From Paramecium sonneborni (lineage: Eukaryota > Ciliophora > Oligohymenophorea > Peniculida > Parameciidae), in NCBI GenBank assembly GCA_905182985.1, contig CAJJDN010000046.1, forward strand, positions 175,298 through 239,297: 64,000 nucleotides of DNA, given 5' to 3'. Position numbers and translations under genes: made by a program. Below are positions 28,001-40,235 of this stretch, piece by piece; the stretch's first letter is position 1, and the number at the start of each line of letters is the position of its first letter. The notes below the pieces were generated by a model. The model was given only the letters and a program-made list of their open reading frames with translations, did no database searches and was not told where the DNA came from.

Positions 28001-31000
28001 CATTTCACAACATTATTTACGAATTAGCAAGTTGAGTAGCAATTTTGAGTACATTCTAAAATTAATTTTTTTAAAAATTACTTCTGCATGTAGTTCCATC
28101 AAGATAATACGTATCCTTGCAACTTTAACATTCAGAGTTCAACTATCCATTACAAGTAACACATTCTAAAGCGCATGATTTACATTCACTTCCGTCAAAG
28201 ACATACCCAGAAACACAAGTATTGCATGTTGAGATGCTTGAACAATTCTGACAAGGTGACACACACTTTTTACATGTGTTTGAATCTTAGTAGTAACCTT
28301 CTACACACTTTTGACAATTAGTATTTCCAGATTCTGAGCATTCTACACAAGGATCTTAGCAAATTAAACAAGTTTTATCTGAAATGTTATAATAATAACC
28401 AGCAACACAAGTCAGGCAAGCTAAGTTTGATTCACAATTGAGGCATGGAGTAACACAACCAAAGCAAGAGTTATTTTCAAAGTAGAATTTAGGTTTACAA
28501 GATAAACAATTGGAGGCTGAAGTTACACAAGTGGCACATGAATCTAAACAAGGCATACAAGAATTATTTTATATGAACTATCCTGAAGAGCATTATTTGC
28601 AAATTCCATCCAAATAATAATTCGATTGGCATTAAATGCATACAGAAGCACTAGAACAATGTGAACATCCATTTGGGCAATTCATACATAAGTTTCCATC
28701 AATGTAATAGCCATTAGCACAAGATTAACATTCAGTTTCAGATAAACAAGTAGTGCAGTTCGAATTACATTTCGTACAAAGATCATTATTAAGCCAATAT
28801 CCATTAATACAAGAGGAACATTAATTCTCATTTGTGCATGAAGCACATGTAGTTTCACAAGGAAGACATGAATTTCCAGAAATGTATTTTCCGATAGCAC
28901 ATGAGGTGCAATTTGCTTCACTGTTTAAACAGGTTTCGCAATTGGTTGAACATTCATGACAATGGTCAGAGGAGTAATATTCATGAATTAGACACTTTAC
29001 ACATCCACCGTTGACTAATTCATATCCAGAATTGCATGAAGTGCATTGAGTTCCTGATATACAAGCATTACAATTTTGGGAACAAACAACACAAGTAGTA
29101 TTTTATAAATAATTGCCGATTTAGCATTCAGAACAATTAGTGGATTAAACTGAGCATAGTTTGCACTTTTAATCACATTATATGCAAGTTTATCCTTCAA
29201 GATAATATCCATTTTCACAAGATGAGCAATTCGTGTTTCCTGATGCATTGCAATTAATGCATGGTGATTAGCAAGGTAAACAATTATTCGATTCTAAATA
29301 GTATTTATTTTAACAAGATTAGCAGTTGGATAGTGAAGTACATTTTAAGCAGGGACTTACACAATTTGTGCAAGTTGACCCATTCAAGTAATAAAAATTT
29401 ACACAGGATTAACAATTAGTTGAGGTGCCAGAACATGATGTACATGTACTATCACAACCTTGGCATTAATTATCAGTGCTGTTGTAATAATAACCATTTT
29501 CACAAGTACAATTTGAACAAGCTATTATAAAGTTGAGATACTAAATTACTTGCACATATTTTGTTTTCATCAACTACATACCCAGATTCGCAACTCAAAC
29601 ATTCCCCTGTTCCATCAGCACATGTTACACAATGTTGATTGCATTGAGTACAGGTTTCATTTATTAGGTAGTATCCAATAGTGCAAGATGTACAAGTAGT
29701 TGCTTAGTCAACACAAGTTTTGCAGTTTGTAGAACATGATTCGCAAGAACTTCCAAAATATCCAGAAGCACAAGCATCACATTTCACAACATTATTTACG
29801 AATTAGCAAGTTGAGTAGCAATTTTGAGTACATTCTAAAATTAATTTTTTTAAAAATTACTTCTGCATGTAGTTCCATCAAGATAATACGTATCCTTGCA
29901 ACTTTAACATTCAGAGTTCAACTATCCATTACAAGTAACACATTCTAAAGCGCATGATTTACATTCACTTCCGTCAAAGACATACCCAGAAACACAAGTA
30001 TTGCATGTTGAGATGCTTGAACAATTCTGACAAGGTGACACACACTTTTTACATGTGTTTGAATCTTAGTAGTAACCTTCTACACACTTTTGACAATTAG
30101 TATTTCCAGATTCTGAGCATTCTACACAAGGATCTTAGCAAATTAAACAAGTTTTATCTGAAATGTTATAATAATAACCAGCAACACAAGTCAGGCAAGC
30201 TAAGTTTGATTCACAATTGAGGCATGGAGTAACACAACCAAAGCAAGAGTTATTTTCAAAGTAGAATTTAGGTTTACAAGATAAACAATTGGAGGCTGAA
30301 GTTACACAAGTGGCACATGAATCTAAACAAGGCATACAAGAATTATTTTATATGAACTATCCTGAAGAGCATTATTTGCAAATTCCATCCAAATAATAAT
30401 TCGATTGGCATTAAATGCATACAGAAGCACTAGAACAATGTGAACATCCATTTGGGCAATTCATACATAAGTTTCCATCAATGTAATAGCCATTAGCACA
30501 AGATTAACATTCAGTTTCAGATAAACAAGTAGTGCAGTTCGAATTACATTTCGTACAAAGATCATTATTAAGCCAATATCCATTAATACAAGAGGAACAT
30601 TAATTCTCATTTGTGCATGAAGCACATGTAGTTTCACAAGGAAGACATGAATTTCCAGAAATGTATTTTCCGATAGCACATGAGGTGCAATTTGCTTCAC
30701 TGTTTAAACAGGTTTCGCAATTGGTTGAACATTCATGACAATGGTCAGAGGAGTAATATTCATGAATTAGACACTTTACACATCCACCGTTGACTAATTC
30801 ATATCCAGAATTGCATGAAGTGCATTGAGTTCCTGATATACAAGCATTACAATTTTGGGAACAAACAACACAAGTAGTATTTTATAAATAATTGCCGATT
30901 TAGCATTCAGAACAATTAGTGGATTAAACTGAGCATAGTTTGCACTTTTAATCACATTATATGCAAGTTTATCCTTCAAGATAATATCCATTTTCACAAG

Positions 31001-31840
31001 ATGAGCAATTCGTGTTTCCTGATGCATTGCAATTAATGCATGGTGATTAGCAAGGTAAACAATTATTCGATTCTAAATAGTATTTATTTTAACAAGATTA
31101 GCAGTTGGATAGTGAAGTACATTTTAAGCAGGGACTTACACAATTTGTGCAAGTTGACCCATTCAAGTAATAAAAATTTACACAGGATTAACAATTAGTT
31201 GAGGTGCCAGAACATGATGTACATGTACTATCACAACCTTGGCATTAATTATCAGTGCTGTTGTAATAATAACCATTTTCACAAGTACAATTTGAACAAG
31301 CTATTATAAAGTTGAGATACTAAATTACTTGCACATATTTTGTTTTCATCAACTACATACCCAGATTCGCAACTCAAACATTCCCCTGTTCCATCAGCAC
31401 ATGTTACACAATGTTGATTGCATTGAGTACAGGTTTCATTTATTAGGTAGTATCCAATAGTGCAAGATGTACAAGTAGTTGCTTAGTCAACACANCAAAC
31501 ATACTGTATCATATACCTAACAATATATTTATTTTTCTATTATTTAAATTATTATGTTACCACAGCAAATTTAATTATTTAATTAGTAACCAGATTAACA
31601 TTGGTTACACTTTACAATATTGTCATCACAATTTTTGCATCCTTATATGCAAGCTATAATTAGTTGAAATATCAAACTTATGCACTAATCAACTCCTAAT
31701 GTTTAGCCCTCTACACATTTTTCACATTAATTTATCTGGGAATTACAAGACCTACAATTTGTGTCACTGCATGGTACTAAGCATATACCTTTCAAAATAG
31801 TCTCTAAGACGATCCATATAAAAATTTAATTTTTTATCAT
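10069..31840 (-). CDS. Giant Cys-rich REJ/GPS multi-span surface receptor
   Basis: One gene of about 21.8 kb, roughly 7,000 codons. ATG at 31838-31840 opens a signal peptide (MIKNQIFIWIVLETILKGIC). Residues encoded from about 31.8 to 15.5 kb are furin/GF-receptor-like Cys repeats of the form CxxC-x(n)-CxxC-x(n)-GYYL, over 5,000 residues. The region at about 15.4-13 kb resembles an REJ domain ('GLSFDTQFTIKVSDCEDSD'). A GPS-like Cys motif ('VTVTCQCEQLSPT', about 12.16-12.20 kb) sits just before a membrane span (about 12.00-12.08 kb). A long Q/N/E-rich, probably cytosolic, loop follows (about 11.9-10.7 kb), then several hydrophobic spans to the TGA at 10069-10071. The order GPS, first span, loop, more spans recalls polycystin-1-type proteins without a visible PLAT domain. 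Introns seen: 24813-24835, two per repeat unit, 31537-31560 and 31654-31677. An undetermined base at 31495 interrupts the frame, so the true length is unknown. Ligand and function are unknown. Confidence 0.8.
25912..31494. repeat. Perfect 1,779-bp tandem repeat inside the giant gene (3 full copies plus partial)
   Basis: Copies lie at 25912-27690, 27691-29469 and 29470-31248, with a partial fourth from 31249 to the undetermined base at 31495. Wherever I compared them the copies are identical, including both introns of each unit (28 nt at 25964-25991 and 26 nt at 26277-26302 in the first). The introns total 54 nt, leaving 1,725 coding bases, or 575 codons, so repeat number never changes the reading frame. 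Each unit encodes a run of Cys-rich repeats of the giant receptor. Identity without silent changes means very recent duplication, gene conversion, or an assembly effect. Confidence 0.95.
31495..31495. other. Undetermined base (assembly join) at the edge of the repeat array
   Basis: A single n follows the partial fourth repeat copy. The sequence beyond it encodes the N-terminal Cys-rich part of the same protein in a compatible style but is not repeat sequence. The n therefore probably hides an unknown number of repeat bases. Confidence 0.9.
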
Positions 31841-32338
31841 TTATATTAATTTAATTAATGATTTATTTCAAGAATAGTTTTGCTTAAATTCTTATATTGT
31901 CAATAAAATTCATGAGATTTTTTCTATTACTTAAGTATTTGGTTTAAACATAAAGATGAGAAGAAACCAAAGCATAAGTATTCACAAGTGTGTTTTATCT
32001 GAATGAATCAGAACTTGGACAATTATAAGAAATTGTTTATACATTATTAATTTTTTATCTCTAAAAACGATCTATGTATGTTCATTTAATTATAAAAATT
32101 GTGTAAAAATTTTTTTATAAATTTGCAATTAATCTATAAAATTACAAGCTGATGGTCAACTTATTGGATTTTATGATTATAATGAAAATTTATTCAACAA
32201 GCTTGATATGAACTTCATTAGTTTGATCGATATAATACTATCTAATACAATATTTACGCTGAAAAATATTTCTTTTTAACTCAATAATGCAGATAGACAT
32301 AATTATTAAAAAATATGGCCTAATAGAGACTTATTTCT
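31841..32338. other. Intergenic region between the giant gene and the first K+ channel
   Basis: About 500 bp, AT-rich, lying upstream of the giant minus-strand gene and so presumably holding its promoter. No distinct motif is seen. Confidence 0.4.
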
Positions 32339-35115
32339 TCAAGATAACTAAAAATTTGAAGCATTTTTTTTGTAAATTGAAATAACTAAATTAATATTAT
32401 TATTCTTTATATCCATTTTAAAATTTGGAGATCTTTTTAACTTTTTGTGTTTCATTTTTACTTTATACAATTTGATAAAAAAGCCAGGAAATCTTAAATA
32501 AGGTAATAATTTTTATAATTTCTTTATGTAATATTTTTAATATTTAGTAAAATTTAATCTCTCGACTATTTTCGATAAATTAAACGATTAAAAATAAACT
32601 TTAAATTCTCTTGCCTATTCAAACTAATCCATATGTTTTCTTTCATATTTATTTAAATTCTTAGTTTTTATTAAAAGCATTTCAATTTAATCCAAATCTT
32701 TTTAATTTACTTATTTAGCCCTCTTCAGATCAATAATTAATCCTCTTAACAATTTGCAATCAAAAGAAGTTTCAAATCTATCAATCATGCTTAAATCCTT
32801 TTTACTAAACCATCTTTAAATAGCCTTTACTTTTCTGACAGCATTTATAAAAATTGTTTTGGTATTTAAATTTTAGTTAAGTTTTTAATTGTTATAATTA
32901 TTCCTAGACGATTGTAATTTAAGATAAATTTTTCTCCTTAATCAACCGACCTTTATGACTACATTTCTGTAAAATCTTTAAGTGGTTTTGATAAAGTGGT
33001 GATTTGACCTTGAGGATTAACCAGAGAATTTTTTGATTAAGTAAGAGATTTTTATTATTATTTATTCTATGCTTCATTTGATGTTACTATTTTATAAGTT
33101 ATTATTGAAATTTATTTCTTTAAGAAATTTAATTCAGAGCGTTTAGAAGCTCTAAGATGATTTCTTCTTTTTTGTATTTTGAGGTAATTGAATTTTCTAA
33201 TTATAAAATCTTTTTAGGGGGCATAATGAATAAAAGCACAATTAATAACCTTGTGACTGTTCATTCCACAAACGATACACTTATATTCAAATAGCTAAAG
33301 ATCTTAATTAAATATTAAATCATCTTTCAATCTACAAAAAGTTTCAAAATCCTCTGGAAATTAACTTATAACACTCATAAAATCATTTCTATCAAGAATT
33401 AATAATTTAGAGAGACCAATACTTTTAAAAATTTCAGTTGATGTTGTGCCAATAATAAAATTATCTATTTCCAATACTTGTTATTTATTAACTTATCTGA
33501 TACACTATTGCAGTTTTTGATTTATATAGACCTCTATCGTACCTTCTTCAATATAAAATAAAGAAGGAGTATTAGGTTTTTCATTTGAATCTTCAAGAAT
33601 TTAAACTACGATATGATTAATTTTTTTTAGTAGTTTTTGTTTAAATGCTATAGAAAAGTTATCCTTGAATAAAGAGACTTTATTAAAGAAGGAATGATTA
33701 GCCTTAATCATTAAAGTATCTCTTAAGTTTTCAGGTAATTATTGTATAATTTGTTTTTCATCTTCACTTTCTTCACTAGCTTATAATTACCAAAAATAAT
33801 CTAAGTATTATCTAATTTAGTTCTATAATGTAAAAGGAACATTTTTTCTTTACATATAAGAATTAATAGTTCTTAATTTTTTTTTTTCTCTTCACCATAA
33901 ACTGATATTTGCTATATAATATTTCCTACAGTATTAACTGAATATGGTAACTACACGCTTGATAATATAATAAATAGAATAGTTACGACTCTTTCTATCT
34001 GGGTTTTAGGTGTTAAATCTCCATACCCAACAGTAAACATAGTTACACAAGCATAATAAAATGAAACTAAAAATTATTAATCCCAACTATCCTCCTAAAT
34101 TTCTGCTCTATTAAGCCAATTTTCTGGGTTATTTTTATTATATTTTCCTACCCAATACCACAAACAAGCAAATATATGAACAACATAAAAAAAAACAACA
34201 ATAACTTAACCAAAGTTAAATATGAAGAAAACTTCTTACTTAAATTTATAGCTGTTTCATAAACTGTTACTATTCTATCTATATTTATTTTATGAACAAG
34301 AAATAATAGAAAAATTAAATTTTGAAGTGTGCTGTCCTACTTTTAAGTTTATAAATCTGGAAATATTAGGGTTAAAATTAGAATTAGAGTTGAAAGAATT
34401 TCAAGTCCATGTGATTTCAATATAAGGTTCTTTGCAATTTGTTTTCTGTCAACAACCATATTCCCTTCTTAGTAATATGCAACATTTAAATTAAAAATAA
34501 ATTCAGCAATCAACATTGAAATCATTATAATCGTTATTACAGATAATGACTAAAAAAGAAATTCATACTCTCCCCAAGCTAAATCAACTGAAATTAAATA
34601 CAAAAAATATAATCTTGCAGTCATTCCTACAATACATATTTTAGCATAGCTTTCTGGCTTTATAATAGGAATTTTGCTTATGAATTTATTGTAAAAAAAT
34701 AAACTTTTTTCTCTACTAGATTAGTCACATTTTATAAAAAATCTAAATTTAATAACGATGGAAACTATTGAATCTTATTCTACACAGGTGTAAAATTTGC
34801 AGATTTATCATCAATAAAGTTAAATATTTCTTGTTGATATTATTGTTTGATTTTCTTTTTTAATAATAATCTATTTAAAAATCTCTTTATATAGATGTTT
34901 TTTAAAAAAAAAGATAGCATTGAACCTCTATTTTATATCTATCTATCAACAATCAATTATTCGTTGAATTATTATATTTTGTTAGAATCCAAAATCGCAT
35001 TTCTTTTATTTCTTTTATTTATTAATTCTCCAGTAATCTTTTTATCGATTTCTTTATATAGTATAGGATCTGAATGAGGTTCTTCTGATTCAGAATTGAT
35101 TTGTTCAAAATTCAT
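32339..35115 (-). CDS. Cyclic-nucleotide-domain K+ channel with zinc-knuckle-like motif (two apparent frameshifts)
   Basis: A six-span voltage/cyclic-nucleotide-type channel. The spans begin near 'MTARLYFLYLISVDLAW', and the selectivity filter is 'TMFTVGYGDLTP', so it is K+ selective by family rule. A C-linker and a cNMP-binding-like domain follow (about 33.8-33.3 kb). Directly after it comes 'CIVCGMNSHKVINC' (33237-33287), spaced exactly CX2CX4HX4C. Introns: 34743-34765 (23 nt, TAG) and probably 32937-32962 (26 nt, ending AAG). Relative to its neighbour paralogue the frame slips at two homopolymers: A9 at 34187-34195 and T11 at 33877-33887. Adding one base to each restores alignment and the total frame. 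This means either sequencing errors or an inactivated gene. The C-terminal tail also aligns with the paralogue. Confidence 0.8.
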
Positions 35116-35166
35116 AGTAAATTAAAAAAAAATATATTATAAAATAAAACCAGTCAAAGATTTTTT

Positions 35167-38062
35167 TCAACTATTATCTTCTTCAGTTCTTTTGTTGCAA
35201 CAAACCTAATAGGAATGCAATAAATTATAAGTTTTGATAAATTCAGCAGGATATTATAAATAAGAAATAAATTTTTTTATTAATTGCTAAAGATTTGAAT
35301 CTGTGATTTTATTTATTTTATGTATTTGCTTATCAACATTGAATTGAGGATAATAATCATGAAATTTCTTACTAGCTTCAAATTCAGTTAATCCTTTTTT
35401 CATATATTTTTATTGATTTTTCAATTTAAAATACAATAATTCAATAGATTCCTTATCATTTAGATTCATATTTTTTATTGATTTTAAATGTTCATATCTT
35501 TATTTTAATTCTTCGTCTATATTTATTTCATAGTTAATACTTGAGAGCAATTCTTAACTAAAGTTTTATTTAAAATGATTATTATTACTATTTTAATTAT
35601 TCAAACCTAACTAATACATATTCAAAATATTTAATCCTAATGATTATCTTCTTGAAGCTAAACTATTTTATTTTGAAATTCCCATCCCATCTAATTAATG
35701 ATCCAATAGTTTATTATTGTTTGGTTTGTTTGCTCTAACCTCATTATGATTATTAATGCTTCTTTTAATTTATTCAATATGATCGCCTGGAACATAGGAT
35801 AAAGTTAATACAGAATCTCTTTTTATATTTATCTTGGCTGCAGAAGGTGCTTAATATTCAATTTTTGATTCTTTTGATTCTCTAGATTCTCGAAAGTCTT
35901 CTTAAATTCCATTTTAAAATGATGTTGTGTTTAAGTTACTTGGATTTACTTATTACTAAGGTAGGTAGTATTTTTTTAGAAACTATTATTTGATTTCATT
36001 GAAATCTAAATTATCAATCTAATCAATTTTAAATCTTTAGGACTTAAAAGGTCTTCTACTAAACACTTTACTTTTTTACAATAAGGCAAATTAGAACCTT
36101 TTAATTATAAGATCTTTTTAAGGTATAAAATGGAGCATAGTACAATTATTAACTTCATGTTCAGAAGATTAACAAGATTCACAATACTTAGGAATATAAG
36201 AAGATCTATAATTATAGATTAAATCATCCTTAATATGACAAAACTTTTCGTAATCATTAGGAAAATCTTTTAGTTCCTGTAAAAAATCATTTCGAGATAA
36301 AACTAATAATTTAGTGAATCCCACACTTTTAAGTTTGTTAATTTATATAATATTTCCAACAAATAAGTTTTTTAGACCAAAAATGTCATCTTTTTTTGCT
36401 TTTCTGATAATTTAACCTGATTCAATTAAAACATCAATTTCTCCTTCATCAACAAAATAAAATTAAATATTATTATTATCTAAATCGATAATTTATTCTG
36501 GTTAAAGTTGTAAAGAATAAACTTTCTTTAATAAATTTTATTGTAACTAGATACTAAAGTTTTATTACAATAAAGTAACTTTAGCAAATATCTAACTATT
36601 AGCTTATATTATTAATTATTCTCTTAGATTTTCAGATAACTGAGATATAATTACTTTTTCTTCTTCTGTATCTTATCCTTATATTGATTCCCAATAATGA
36701 TTTAAGTATTATCGAATTTGATTCTATAAATAATATGGTACTTTCTTTTTATTCATATAACTATTTATAGTTCTTAATTTATTTTTTGTATCTTCTCCAT
36801 AATCAGTTATTTTTTCAATTATTGAACCAACAGTATTTATTGAATAAGGTAATTGAATACTTGATACTAAAATAAGAAAAATGCATGTTGATTTTTCTAA
36901 TCCACTTTTTGGCGATATGTCACCATATCCTACAGTAAACATTGTTACACAAATGTAATAAAATGATTACAAATATTCATCTGTCCAATCTATCATTTAT
37001 AAATCTGTTATAGATTCTAACCAATTCAATTCATGATTTTCTCTGCTATAATTTCCAACCTAATATAACAATTATAATTACCCAAAACCACAAGCATGAA
37101 AACAAGTGAATTACATAAAATATTAATAATAAGAATTTCAATAATTCTATACAACTTGATGCTTTCTTTGATAAATTTAAAGCTTATTCATATTCACTAG
37201 CTTTATAATGAACACTAATTTAATGTGATAATACTGTCAATAAAACTAGATAACTGGGATTCTAAGTGACATTAATTGTTGTAATTTCATTAGATTTTGA
37301 GGTTATAAAGAGTATAGCTAATAACAAAGTAGAAATCCATTCTAAACCATAAGATTTTATTATCTGATGTTTAAAGATTTATACTCTATCAGTAATAAGT
37401 GATCCTGCATTATAATAAGTGGTGTTTAGTCCTATTATGAAATCAATGAATAAAATAATAAGCATAATTATAGTAGAAAAGTAGTAACGATTAAACATTA
37501 AAGATTGATTGGTCCAAGCTAATTCTAAGGGTATTAAATATAAGAAATATAGTTTTGATATTATTGCTATTATGTCCCAAATTATAATCCTTTTATTTTC
37601 TGGATACAATATAGGAATGGCCATAATATAATGGCTTAAACATTCTATAAACGGTTTAAATGTCCTAAGAAGTCTTTTTTTTAATAGCCTATCTATGAAA
37701 ACTTTAAATGTTGATTAAGATTATATTTTATCAATACTTCCTAAAGCCTTATCATTAATTATTGATAAATGTCTTGGGTTTAAATTTTTAAGGTTTCTTT
37801 TTTTTTTTAATAAAATCTCAATAAACTTCTTAGCATTTACATTCTATGCTTGAATGCTTTTTAAAATTAACCTTTCTTAATAATCAACCGATATTTTTTT
37901 TCCGACAAAATTTAATATTTTTTATGCTATACTTTTTGTTCTTATTGCCATACTATTTTTTTTCAAAGCAACTCTAGTAAACTAACGATCTAATTCTCTT
38001 TAAGTTTCTATACGATCTTTGTTTACTTGTATCGATTAATCATTTGTGTAATGAAAACTCAT
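35167..38062 (-). CDS. Cyclic-nucleotide-domain K+ channel with zinc-knuckle-like motif
   Basis: A 957-residue protein after removing one 22-nt intron (37060-37081), which splits the codons before the pore. N-terminal basic cytosolic region; hydrophobic spans from 'IIIWDIIAIISKLYFLYLI' onward; filter 'TMFTVGYGDISP' (36.9 kb); C-linker; cNMP-like domain ('FYFVDEGEIDVLIESG'). Just after that domain comes 'CESCQSSEHEVNNC' (36139-36185), exactly CX2CX4HX4C, then 'LHFIPQKDLIIKRF'. The remaining tail of about 300 residues is Q/N-rich with charged helices. In the paralogue on its 3' side the motif is followed by 'IHYAPQKDFIIRKF', so the extended motif is conserved. Such channels in ciliates set membrane potential and swimming behaviour (known for the class); this gene's own role is not shown. 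Confidence 0.92.
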
Positions 38063-38154
38063 AATAATAATAAAAATTATATATATATAGATTGATAATA
38101 ATAATAAGAAAAATTATATATATATATATAGATTGATAATAATAAAAATAAAAG
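38063..38154. repeat. Short AT-rich direct duplication in the channel promoter
   Basis: The 92-bp spacer between two minus-strand genes holds two imperfect copies of a unit made of an A-run, (TA)n, 'gattgataataata', at about 38072-38107 and 38108-38145. They differ mainly in the TA count. It lies directly upstream of the channel start at 38062. Confidence 0.7.
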
Positions 38155-40007
38155 TCAAGAATGTTTGTATGATATTTTGTTATTATTATTAATTTATTAT
38201 TTTTAGTTTTTTTTTGTTACTTTGATTATCATTTACTAAATTAATGTTCCTTTTTCATAAGGATTACCTAGTTTTGGTGGATTCAAGGGGCCACTATTCG
38301 TTTTTTTAAAATTATGCCCCTTTGGTGAGCTCTATTAATTAAGATTGTTTTTAAATAGAAATTCAAAACTAGGTCCTCTTTCAGTTAAACATACTAAATC
38401 ATTTAATTATTCATTTTGATTACTATCAGATAAATGTTTTTTATGTCCTTAAAATTATTTAAACTCTTAAAATACTATTCTAGAGTTCTTATACTTATGA
38501 TTATTGAGATCATTATTATGAAAAGTGTTTAATTTTTCTTAATTTGAAGCTTGTCTTATATGAATATTTTAGGAAGTAGTTTTTCTTGATTTTGGTTTGC
38601 TGTTCCTCTAAGTATTTGTATTGAAATGATTATTGTATTGATGTTATGTTTTTGCTTTTTAAAATTTAAAATTTTCTGATTTCAATTTTCTTAAAAAGGC
38701 ACTATTTCTGTCAGAATTAAAAAAATTTTAAGTTTCAGATATAGGGCGATGAGTTAAAGCTCCATTTTACCATTTTATATCAGAAACAACCTAATCATCG
38801 TCAATTAATAATTTAGCAAGATAATTTTTATTATGATTAGTTTGAGATTATTAAGTCTTAATATGAGTAAATGATCCTATTGTGATTTTTGGTTTATTTT
38901 AAGTTGTAGGTGATGTATTTTAATAATTAATTTTATTTGTTATTAATTAATTTTTTGGTTTTTATTTCAAAGATTCGCTTAATTTACTATCAATTTTAGT
39001 AGCCATTTCATCAATAGATATTTTATTTTTATCTTATTTTTTCTTAAGATAATCTAATTAATTTTTAACAAATGTATAATTTCTGTTATTATTAAGAATT
39101 TCATTAGTTTAAGTTTTAATTAAATGATTGATTTCAATTTTTTTGTAATTATTAGTGTAGTTTTTTGGTTGTTATTATAGTTATAATAATGATTAGATCA
39201 ATTGATCAGAAGGTTAATTAGTAGATTTATTTGTACTTAGTTATTTTTTGTTTAAATATGAGAGAAAGTTTTCTAATTTAATTTCTTCTGTTTTTGCAAT
39301 TTATTGTATAAATAGTGAAGATTATTCATCACAATTACCTATTTATTTACAAATTTCATTTAAAGTTTAGGATGCATCTAATCTAATCTTAACTGGTTTA
39401 TCAATTTACTAGAAAATAAAAATAACAAAATACTTGTTATAATTAATTTAAACAACTTAATTCTTTTAATATTTAGATATTTTCTAGATTTGATTCATTT
39501 TATTCTTAATCATTGTTTTAATGAGATTCTTAAGAGTTTAAAGGAGATGGTTTATCTCCAACAATTCCTTTTGGTGGTTTATGAGGATTTTTCTTATTCT
39601 CATCTTCAATAAGTTTAGCTATTCTATAATATTCATATTTCCTCTTTTTATCATAATATTTATTTAATATTGATGCTACAGGTTCTTAAAACATTCTTGC
39701 AATATCATTATGAAACTAAATCATTATTATTTTAAAGAATACTTTATAATATTCAGCTAGTAATTAAATTTTAGAAGGATATTCATCTATTTTGTATATT
39801 CGTTTAAGGTATTCATCCTAAATAAAGATATCATTATACTTATTCATCATAAAAATTACAATCTTTATATTTGATTACACATTTTGTAGTAGCATCACTT
39901 AAAATATCATTAATATCTCGTGTGTAATAATAATTTTGAGACTGACAATACTTTTCAAAAAGTTTGTGATTAATTATCTGATTATCGAGTTCTTTATACT
40001 TTTCCAT
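38155..40007 (-). CDS. Unknown protein, paralogue of the gene at 49.2-50.4 kb
   Basis: A 601-residue protein after removing two introns (39818-39839, 22 nt; 39409-39433, 25 nt), starting MEKYKELDNQIINHKLF. The N-terminal segment of about 110 residues ('CQSQNYYYTRDINDILSD', 'DEYLKRIYKIDEYPSK', 'LLAEYYK') clearly matches the gene at 49241-50413. The rest is hydrophilic and rich in Q, N, S and K ('FLRKLKSENFKFQKAK', 'CLTERGPSFEFLFKN'), probably disordered. No catalytic motif, signal peptide or membrane span is seen. I do not recognise the family. Confidence 0.8.
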
Positions 40008-40235
40008 AATTTTATTAAATGTAATTTATATTGAACAAATTTCTAAAGGACAATTAACTTTGATATTTAAAATTCAAATTATATTAATTTGTTTAGTCAA
40101 CTCATAGTTGGATCAATATAATGACAAAGAAACCCTGTATAAAATTATAAATATGAATAAAATTTTTATTATATAATGTACTCTAATCTTTTCGTTTAAT
40201 ACTTAAAAAATAGAGCATCTGAGATTGTGGAAATA

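Noticed and set aside
26178..30700. Repeated short standard-code ORFs on both strands in the array
   Set aside because: They are fragments or antisense shadows of one Cys-rich frame once TAA/TAG are read as Gln; only the repeat itself is real.
25912..31494. CRISPR-like or satellite array
   Set aside because: The unit is 1,779 bp, fully coding with two introns each, and in frame with flanking receptor sequence; no short direct repeats with unique spacers.
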